From Burkholderia sp. Ax-1719 (lineage in GTDB: Bacteria; Pseudomonadota; Gammaproteobacteria; Burkholderiales; Burkholderiaceae): 64,000 nucleotides of DNA. Both the position numbers and the translations under genes were made by a program. The notes below the pieces were generated by a model, which searched no databases, had not been told where the DNA came from, and was given only the letters and a program-made list of their open reading frames with translations. The stretch spans positions 1 through 64,000 of the forward strand of contig NZ_VWWJ01000007.1 of assembly GCF_011753055.1 (NCBI RefSeq), read 5' to 3'. The stretch's first letter is position 1. Every line of letters begins with the position of its first letter. Of this stretch, positions 58,515 through 64,000 are shown piece after piece.

Positions 58515-59690
58515 GTGCGCCGCGCATCCAGCCCATTCGTACGCGCTCGTACGTCTTCATACCTGCTTCAACTGCCTCTGCCGGTGATCTCCCTTTCCCG
58601 ACTTTCGTTAGCCCTCTCCGCACTGCTCCTCGCCAGTTTCGCGGCGACCACCAGTCTCGCCGCCACGACGCGTGCGCATCACACCGCGCCTCACGCGCAT
58701 ATGGTGGCGAAAAAGAAAAAGCTCACGCGCAAATCGCGTTCGGTGCATCACGCCGCGCCCGCTGTCGCCGTCAGCAAGCTGCCGGATGTGAAACCGCGGG
58801 CGAAGGGTACGAAGCGCACCAGGTCGCGCGCCATGCCGCCGTCGCGCGTTTCCCTCGGGACCCAGGCCGTGCCGACTGCCGCGACCGCCGCACCCGCCAA
58901 CGCGCCGCGGCTGCTCGCGCGCTGCGGCTTCACGATGGCCTCGCGCACGCGGCTCTTTTCGCGCAACATCTATATCGTCGACGAGCAGACGCACACGCAG
59001 CTCTACGCGCGCAACGCCGATCACGTCGTGCCCATCGCCTCGGTTTCCAAGCTGATGACCGCCGTGGTCTGGCTCGACCAGCGCCACGCGCCGCTCGCGC
59101 AACGCATCGGCGTGACCAGCGCCGATCTGGACACGCTCAAGTTCACCAGTTCGCGCCTCACGGTGGGTTCGAGCCTCACGCGCGCCGACATGCTGCATAT
59201 CGCGCTGATGTCGTCCGAGAACCGCGCGGCGGCGGCGCTCTCGCGCGACTATCCGGGCGGCCGTCCGGCCTTCGTCGCCGCGATGAACGCGAAGGCGCGC
59301 GGCCTTGGCATGCCGCACACCCACTTCGTCAACGCAACCGGCCTCTCGCCGCACAATGTCTCCACGGCGCGCGAACTGGCGAGTCTGGTGCGCGCGGCCA
59401 ACGGTTATCCGCTGATCCGCCGTTATTCGACCGACAACGAGCAACAGGTGCCGACCGGCCACGGCGAGCTTCAATATGTGAGCAGCAATCGTCTGGTGCG
59501 GTATGGCCGCGTGCAGGCGAGCGTGCAGAAGACCGGCTTCATCAACGAATCGGGGCACAACATGGTGATGCGCGTGATGGTGCATGGCCGCCGCCCCGTG
59601 ATCGTGACGATGCTCGATAGCGCGAGCGCCGAAGGCTCACGCCTGGACGGCGAACGGATTTCGCACTGGCTCAATTGCTCGCTGCGCTAA
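58515..59690 (+). CDS. pbpG: D-alanyl-D-alanine endopeptidase (PBP7/8-like)
   Basis: 391 residues starting at GTG, with GGAG ten bases upstream. A membrane/signal segment (about 24-50) is followed by a strongly basic linker (about 60-110: AKKKKLTRKSR) and the penicillin-binding catalytic domain: SVSK at 176-179 (nucleophile Ser176), S-E-N in LMSSENRAAAAL, and KTG in QKTGFINESGH. The serine peptidase cleaves peptidoglycan cross-links in the periplasm. The long basic linker is more than the usual family spacing. A shorter GTG start at 58584 is possible and would give a more standard signal peptide. Confidence 0.88.
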   Translation: MRRASSPFVRARTSSYLLQLPLPVISLSRLSLALSALLLASFAATTSLAATTRAHHTAPHAHMVAKKKKLTRKSRSVHHAAPAVAVSKLPDVKPRAKGTKRTRSRAMPPSRVSLGTQAVPTAATAAPANAPRLLARCGFTMASRTRLFSRNIYIVDEQTHTQLYARNADHVVPIASVSKLMTAVVWLDQRHAPLAQRIGVTSADLDTLKFTSSRLTVGSSLTRADMLHIALMSSENRAAAALSRDYPGGRPAFVAAMNAKARGLGMPHTHFVNATGLSPHNVSTARELASLVRAANGYPLIRRYSTDNEQQVPTGHGELQYVSSNRLVRYGRVQASVQKTGFINESGHNMVMRVMVHGRRPVIVTMLDSASAEGSRLDGERISHWLNCSLR

Positions 59691-59704
59691 CCGTGTAAGA
59701 CCCG

Positions 59705-59744
59705 ATGCGCTGCCGCTTCGAAAACCGTCACAGCGGCAGCGCAT
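59705..59744. repeat. Long perfect stem-loop between convergent pbpG and Lrp genes
   Basis: 13-bp arms ATGCGCTGCCGCT / AGCGGCAGCGCAT with a 14-base loop. The right arm overlaps the last Lrp codons. It could act on both transcripts but lacks a T-run. Confidence 0.5.
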
Positions 59745-60228
59745 GCGTCGACAGAATCTCCTTGAGCACCATAAACGACCGAACCTGCCGCACGCCCGGC
59801 AGATACAGCAATTGCTCCGCATGCAGCCGGTTGAAGCTTTCGCTGTCGCGCGTGCGCACCAGCATGAAGTAATCGAATTCGCCCGTCACCACGTGACACT
59901 CCATACAGCCTGAGACCTTGCGCGCCGCCTTCTCGAATTCGGCGAAGGCCTCGGGCGTGGAACGATCGAGCACGAAGCCGATCACCACCACCATCCCCGC
60001 GCCCAGCGCTTTCGGATCGAGCAGCGCCACCACGCTGCGAATCAGGCCCATCTCCTTGAGCCGCTCCACCCGCCGCAGGCAGGCCGGCGCGCTCAGCTTC
60101 ACCTTGCTCGCAAGACTCACGTTCGAGATCGACGCATCCGTTTGCAATTGCCGCAGGATCGCGCGATCGATGCGGTCCAGCACCGGCGCGGCGGGCGTGG
60201 CGTCGGCGGTTTTGCGGGCTAATTTCAT
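59728..60228 (-). CDS. acdR: Lrp/AsnC-family regulator, probable AcdR
   Basis: 166 residues. Helix-turn-helix at about 15-65 (ISNVSLASKVKLSAPACLRR) and a C-terminal RAM ligand-binding domain (ECHVVTGEFDYFMLVRTRDS). The start at 60228 is supported by GGAG nine bases upstream; an ATG 15 bases earlier has none. Divergent from the ACC deaminase gene, with 165 bases between, the arrangement known for AcdR-AcdS in plant-associated proteobacteria. Likely activates acdS when ACC is present. Confidence 0.88.
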   Translation of the reverse strand: MKLARKTADATPAAPVLDRIDRAILRQLQTDASISNVSLASKVKLSAPACLRRVERLKEMGLIRSVVALLDPKALGAGMVVVIGFVLDRSTPEAFAEFEKAARKVSGCMECHVVTGEFDYFMLVRTRDSESFNRLHAEQLLYLPGVRQVRSFMVLKEILSTHALPL

Positions 60229-60393
60229 TGCGCGATTCTCCATCCATACGAACGAAAAGTGTGTCGATTGAACGCTTCACGCCTTCAAAGTAAGTAATCG
60301 ATATTTATTTCGCAAGCTCATTTTTCGCGTGCGTTCCTATCATCCTTTTATCGCGACGGAACACCCCATCATCGATAAACCAAGGAGCGACGC

Positions 60394-61410
60394 ATGAACC
60401 TCGACCGATTTCCCCGTTATCCGCTCACCTTCGGCCCCAGCCCGATCCAGCCGCTCAAGCGTTTGTCCGCGCATCTCGGCGGTAAGGTCGAGCTCTATGC
60501 GAAACGCGAGGACTGCAATAGCGGCCTGGCCTTCGGTGGCAACAAGACGCGCAAGCTCGAATACCTGATTCCCGAGGCGCTCGAACAGGGTTGCGACACG
60601 CTGGTTTCGATTGGCGGCATCCAGTCGAACCAGACGCGCCAGGTGGCCGCGGTCGCCGCGCATCTCGGGCTCAAATGCGTGCTCGTACAGGAGAACTGGG
60701 TCAACTATCACGATGCGGTGTACGACCGCGTCGGCAATATCGAAATGTCGCGCATCATGGGCGCTGACGTGCGGCTTGCGCCGGACGGTTTCGACATCGG
60801 CATCCGGCCCAGTTGGGAAGACGCGCTCGAAAGCGTGCGCCGTGCGGGCGGCAAGCCGTTCCCGATTCCGGCGGGTTGCTCGGAACATCCGCTCGGCGGG
60901 CTGGGCTTCGTGCGCTTCGCCGAGGAAGTACGCGAGCAGGAAGCGCAGATGGGCATCCGCTTCGACTACATCGTCGTCTGCTCGGTGACGGGGAGCACGC
61001 AGGCCGGCATGGTGGTGGGCTTCGCAAAGGATGGGCGCGCCGATCGCGTGATCGGCATCGACGCATCGGCCAAACCGGCGCAGACGCGCGACCAGATCGC
61101 CCGCATCGCGCGTCATACGGCGGAGATCGTCGATCTCGGCAAGCCGATCCGCGACGAGGACATCGTGCTCGATACGCGCTATGGCGGCCCGGAATATGGC
61201 CTGCCGAACGACGGGACGCTGGAGGCGATCCGGCTATGCGCGCGGCTCGAAGGGATGCTGACCGATCCGGTCTACGAAGGCAAATCGATGCAGGGAATGA
61301 TCGACAAGGTGCGTCTGGGCGAGTTTCCGGAAGGCTCGAAGGTGCTCTATGCGCATCTGGGCGGCGTGCCCGCGCTCAATGCGTATAGCTTCCTGTTCCG
61401 CGACGGTTGA
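60394..61410 (+). CDS. acdS: 1-aminocyclopropane-1-carboxylate (ACC) deaminase
   Basis: 338 residues, PLP-dependent fold-type II. The cofactor lysine is Lys51 (GGNKTRKLEY). Tyr294, Glu295 (DPVYEGKSMQG) and Leu322 (HLGGVPALNAYS) are exactly at the positions that separate true ACC deaminase from D-cysteine desulfhydrase. It breaks the plant ethylene precursor ACC to ammonia and 2-oxobutyrate, which can promote plant growth. AAGGAG precedes the ATG. The small gene at 61416 follows within 5 bases, so they form one transcript up to the terminator at 61933. Confidence 0.97.
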   Translation: MNLDRFPRYPLTFGPSPIQPLKRLSAHLGGKVELYAKREDCNSGLAFGGNKTRKLEYLIPEALEQGCDTLVSIGGIQSNQTRQVAAVAAHLGLKCVLVQENWVNYHDAVYDRVGNIEMSRIMGADVRLAPDGFDIGIRPSWEDALESVRRAGGKPFPIPAGCSEHPLGGLGFVRFAEEVREQEAQMGIRFDYIVVCSVTGSTQAGMVVGFAKDGRADRVIGIDASAKPAQTRDQIARIARHTAEIVDLGKPIRDEDIVLDTRYGGPEYGLPNDGTLEAIRLCARLEGMLTDPVYEGKSMQGMIDKVRLGEFPEGSKVLYAHLGGVPALNAYSFLFRDG

Positions 61411-61415
61411 GCATC

Positions 61416-61871
61416 ATGCGCGCCGCCTTCGATATCGACTCCTCGCGCGCATCGTGGCTGCGCGCGCCCTGCTCGCTGACCCAGGTGTGCGCCGTGATCG
61501 ATCACACGACGCCGCCGGAAATCGTCAAGGCGCTGTGCGAGCGCTTTGGCACCGCGCCGCAGTTCAGTGTGCTCGAACTGCACGATGCGGCGCAATTGCA
61601 TGCCGAATGGCTGGCTTCGTTTTCGATGTTGAATGCGGACGCGACCCGCGCGCCATCCGATGTCGATCGCCTGCTTGCGCCCTTGCCGCCAGCTTGTGTG
61701 CTCGCGCTGTGCAGCCAGCAAGTGGACAAGCTCGACTGGCTCGGCTCGGTGACCGGCAGGGTGTGCAGACTGATTGTGCTCGACGTGGAGAAACAAAAAG
61801 AAGCGGCACTTGAAGCCATTGGCGCGGTGTGGATGGAAACGCTTAACACCCAGTTTGGCGGGGAGCGTTGA
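61416..61871 (+). CDS. Hypothetical protein downstream of acdS
   Basis: 151 residues, not recognised. No signal peptide or membrane helix; four cysteines (CSLTQVCAV near 20, CVLALCSQ near 100), and predicted alpha/beta pattern with FSVLELHDAAQLHAEWLASF. Starts 5 bases after the acdS stop, so translational coupling is likely; a TTG nine bases earlier overlaps the stop. Composition is like the neighbours. A role with AcdS cannot be deduced. Confidence 0.65.
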   Translation: MRAAFDIDSSRASWLRAPCSLTQVCAVIDHTTPPEIVKALCERFGTAPQFSVLELHDAAQLHAEWLASFSMLNADATRAPSDVDRLLAPLPPACVLALCSQQVDKLDWLGSVTGRVCRLIVLDVEKQKEAALEAIGAVWMETLNTQFGGER

Positions 61872-61932
61872 GCACGCCGATCACAGGAACGTGGAACACG
61901 AAATCACCAAAACCGAAGTGTTGCTCCAGGTG

Positions 61933-61979
61933 AATGCGCTGTCTGGCGGTACCGCCCGAACAGCGCATTTTTGCCTTTT
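61933..61979 (+). terminator. Intrinsic terminator of the acdS transcript
   Basis: A perfect 10-bp stem AATGCGCTGT / ACAGCGCATT encloses an inner palindrome GGCGGTACCGCC and is followed by TTTT-GCC-TTTT. 61 bases after the hypothetical gene's stop. Best plus-strand terminator in the window. Confidence 0.85.
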
Positions 61980-62153
61980 ACATCGCAAATAATACCGCCC
62001 ACACCAATTGATTGATTTCAAAACCGGTATTTCCGACATTACTGACCACTGGCGATGCTGCATTGTTGATTCATTATGAATGAAACTCCCCCATTCCGAC
62101 TCACTCAATAACTCGCCCAAAACCAGATCCACTCAACCCTACCCTTCATTATG

Positions 62154-62183
62154 TTGACAATGCAGATTCTTAAAATCTAGAAT
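62154..62183 (+). promoter_or_regulatory. Sigma-70-type promoter of the right-end cassette
   Basis: TTGACA (62154-62159), 18-base spacer, TAGAAT (62178-62183): perfect -35 and near-perfect -10. Predicted start near 62190, about 50 bases before the first ATG. Strong by sequence and unlike the GC-rich surroundings. Confidence 0.65.
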
Positions 62184-62239
62184 TCTGCGGCGACTTAACC
62201 CGGCAAGCCGGCCGCAAACCTGGCAACGGCAGTTTCAGC

Positions 62240-62527
62240 ATGAATGTTCAGCAGTTCATGCTTGAACTGGACGAAGAAACGTTCAAAACACATCCACTGG
62301 CATATCTCGACGGCGGTCTGGCAGATCTTGGGCCGATCGATATGAGCAGAATCGCAATGCAGCCCAACATTCAGGAATGGGGCGATTCGCGAACCTGGGG
62401 ACAAGCGGTCGACAGTGGCGTAGGAGTGGCGAAAACAAGAGCAACAGAAGCAGGAGAAGCCGTCGGTAAAGGCATTGATGTCGTGAGCTATACCCTGCAG
62501 CGCTTACTTTCCTTCAAGTTCAACTGA
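62240..62527 (+). CDS. Small hypothetical protein of the right-end cassette
   Basis: 95 residues, not recognised. Acidic N-terminal half (MLELDEETFKTHPLAYLDGG) and a C-terminal helix EAGEAVGKGIDVVSYTLQRL, no signal peptide. Weak ribosome-binding site. 14 bases before the beta-propeller gene, so in the same transcript. Codon use is more AT-rich than the chromosome to the left. Could be a T6SS accessory, chaperone or immunity protein; only location suggests this. Confidence 0.6.
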   Translation: MNVQQFMLELDEETFKTHPLAYLDGGLADLGPIDMSRIAMQPNIQEWGDSRTWGQAVDSGVGVAKTRATEAGEAVGKGIDVVSYTLQRLLSFKFN

Positions 62528-62541
62528 AGTCACAAACTGAT

Positions 62542-63747
62542 ATGCGGTGGAAATTAATCTGTGGCGCGTTGCTAGTTGCAGCGGCTGTAACTTACGGATA
62601 CGAGAAAATGTCGACTGGCTGGGAAACGATTTCAACAAACTTCATGAAAGGCGATAAGCCTTACGGCGGTGGGAATTTCATCATTCGCGGCGATAAAGCT
62701 ATAAGCCTGAAGGTCGCAGGCCCCGTCATCACGTTTAAACCCGCAAGCGAGTCAAGCAATCCCGATGTGGCTGAGCCAACGGAAGACTGGATGAGCGACG
62801 CGAATCAACGCATGAATCGCTGGACGGTCAGCGTCTTGCGAGGTTCCATTAACGGTAATCTGGTGCGCTTGTTTTCCCAACCAGGACAGGATGGCGTGTG
62901 GTGGCACTCGCCTGATTGGAGCACGTTATACGTTAGCACTGGATGGATGGACTATTTGTCGCCTATTCCATCCGATGGCCTTACACCACAGGTCACCAGA
63001 CTTTGGCGTTCTAGCGATGGCGGCAACACCTGGGTACAACTGAACTGGCCGGAGAACCACAATATAGGTCACCTCCTCTTCCTCGATGCAACGCGTAGTT
63101 ACGCAATTGGTTGGGGGCCGCATGTGTGGCGAACAACCGACGGCGGTTCATCATGGCATGAGATTCCAACGCCCCCTCTTGCAAGCCTGACAAAACCACG
63201 CGCAACATTCGACGGCGTAGACCTCGCCAGGGACGGAACGCTACGAGTAGCCTATTACGTCGATGAACTGCACGAAACCAAGTCCTCTAGCGTCGTCTAC
63301 CGACTTCGCTGGAGTGATCAGCAGTTCGAACCGGAAACTGTATTGTCCGGGCAGACGGTAGTGGACATGAAGTCGGTGCCGAAAAATGCGGGCGAGGACA
63401 CGATTTATGCTCTGGCCAGTCCGGGACCACATTCAGACACAATGAGCCGTGGTGGCATTATCTCTATGTGGACCAGTACTCAACCGGCCCCAGTCCGTCA
63501 GCTTCATGAGTTTGCAGCGCCTCTGAGCATGAGTGGTCTGGCCGTTGGCGTTCGAGGCGTACTGATTGCCTATGCAACGGATAGCAGCGGCAGTGGCGCG
63601 CCACATGATTTCAGCCTCTACAGTACCGATGCGGGAAAGTCGTGGACGCAGTCGGACGATGGACTTATGCTGGGGGGCTACTTCGACGCCGATACGAGTA
63701 CAGAATATGGATTGTCCGCTTATACGCTGAAAAAGCGCCAGTTCTAA
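62542..63747 (+). CDS. Membrane-anchored/exported Asp-box beta-propeller protein
   Basis: 401 residues. A hydrophobic N-terminal segment (about 4-20) acts as signal peptide or anchor. The rest contains three Asp-box (BNR) motifs of the S/T-x-D-x-G-x-[TS]-W type: SSDGGNTW, TTDGGSSW and STDAGKSW, the mark of six- or seven-bladed propellers. Exported, probably periplasmic. Between a small unknown gene and a PAAR gene, it may be a T6SS immunity protein or cargo adaptor. No sialidase active-site motif was recognised, so enzyme activity is unproven. AT-rich relative to the chromosome. Confidence 0.75.
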   Translation: MRWKLICGALLVAAAVTYGYEKMSTGWETISTNFMKGDKPYGGGNFIIRGDKAISLKVAGPVITFKPASESSNPDVAEPTEDWMSDANQRMNRWTVSVLRGSINGNLVRLFSQPGQDGVWWHSPDWSTLYVSTGWMDYLSPIPSDGLTPQVTRLWRSSDGGNTWVQLNWPENHNIGHLLFLDATRSYAIGWGPHVWRTTDGGSSWHEIPTPPLASLTKPRATFDGVDLARDGTLRVAYYVDELHETKSSSVVYRLRWSDQQFEPETVLSGQTVVDMKSVPKNAGEDTIYALASPGPHSDTMSRGGIISMWTSTQPAPVRQLHEFAAPLSMSGLAVGVRGVLIAYATDSSGSGAPHDFSLYSTDAGKSWTQSDDGLMLGGYFDADTSTEYGLSAYTLKKRQF

Positions 63748-63772
63748 CCAGTAAAGACACGGTCATACGGAC

Positions 63773-64000
63773 ATGCCACGCTACCTCATACTCAACGGCG
63801 ACAAAACCACCGCCAACGGCACCGTCATCGCCGCCGCAACGACGATCCAGTTCACCGGCCGCGATGTCGCTCATGAAGGCGACGAAGTGCAATGCCCCGC
63901 CTGCAACAGCACGGGCAAAATCCAGTGCGATGGACCGCGTCAGATCATGACCGCGCCCGATGGCCGTCATGCCGCCTTGAGCGACGATCTTTGCATCTGC
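63773..64000 (+). CDS. PAAR-domain protein, 3' truncated by window end
   Basis: The first 76 codons are visible, starting 25 bases after the propeller stop. MPRYLILNGDKTTANGTVIA, then the segment GDEVQCPACNSTGKIQCDGP with CPxC-type cysteines (VQCPAC, IQCDGP) matches PAAR proteins that sharpen the T6SS spike tip; the Cys/His residues bind the tip zinc. In such proteins an effector domain often follows, but that part is outside the window. This identifies the right-end cassette as T6SS-related. Confidence 0.82.
   Translation, partial: MPRYLILNGDKTTANGTVIAAATTIQFTGRDVAHEGDEVQCPACNSTGKIQCDGPRQIMTAPDGRHAALSDDLCIC

Larger units (their letters stand above)
61872..62239. other. AT-rich intergenic region marking the cassette boundary
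   Basis: 368 bases without a supported gene. It holds the terminator of the acdS transcript (61933-61979), the dyad ATTCATTATGAAT (62069-62081), and the sigma-70-like promoter at 62154. AT content is clearly higher than left of 61870 and stays higher to the end of the window. Confidence 0.55.

Overview
The window is high-GC, gene-dense bacterial chromosome. Gene content (a BktB-type thiolase, an AcdS/Lrp pair, SfnB-type desulfurisation enzymes, a DUF3138-type porin, KfrA-like and HU proteins) points to Burkholderiaceae, most likely Paraburkholderia or a close relative; this is inferred from remembered family resemblance, not from a search. About 56 protein genes are supported. No tRNA, rRNA, CRISPR array or insertion sequence was recognised.

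Layout. 1-8.7 kb: the 3' end of a porin, a LysR regulator, and a complete RND efflux operon (adaptor, pump, outer-membrane channel) divergent from its TetR repressor, with a clear operator between them. 8.7-12.5 kb: an OmpR/EnvZ-type two-component pair and a hipBA toxin-antitoxin pair. 12.6-19.3 kb: sulfur scavenging (flavin monooxygenase, two SfnB paralogues, an MFS carrier and a divergent MetQ-like binding protein). 19.4-24.1 kb: DUF427, MFS, quinone-oxidoreductase-like, FtrA-like regulator and rhodanese genes.

24.1-31.8 kb is the most unusual part. A membrane histidine kinase and an NtrC-type sigma-54 activator sit between a small exported Lys/Ala/Asp-rich protein and a four-gene operon: a lipoprotein and a cytoplasmic protein that share four copies of one small beta-type repeat, an MFS carrier and an ArsB-like permease. 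The downstream operon and the kinase operon each have a -24/-12 promoter with the correct spacing and upstream GGACA/TGTCC inverted repeats; a weaker -24/-12 match precedes the small exported gene. The locus reads as a self-contained sigma-54 stress or transport circuit of unknown signal.

31.9-44.2 kb: NIPSNAP protein, a two-PAS diguanylate cyclase, HU, a putrescine catabolism operon (PuuB-PuuR-PuuA) with three operator-like repeats, a PNPOx-family protein, a KfrA-like coiled-coil protein, DUF523/MarR, and carbonic anhydrase with a SulP transporter. 44.2-50.8 kb: a beta-oxidation operon (acyl-CoA dehydrogenase, ETF-QO, BktB thiolase, acyl-CoA ligase) closed by an intrinsic terminator. 51-55.5 kb: AraC regulator, small membrane protein, LytS/LytTR pair and a Ser/Thr-rich FlxA-like protein. 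55.5-58.3 kb: a tetronate/sugar-acid operon (OtnI, DenD, SMP-30). 58.5-61.9 kb: a PBP7-type endopeptidase and the Lrp-AcdS pair, ending at a strong terminator.

The last 2 kb are visibly more AT-rich and carry their own sigma-70-like promoter, a small unknown protein, a membrane-anchored Asp-box beta-propeller and the start of a PAAR-domain protein. This looks like an acquired type VI secretion accessory cassette cut by the window edge.
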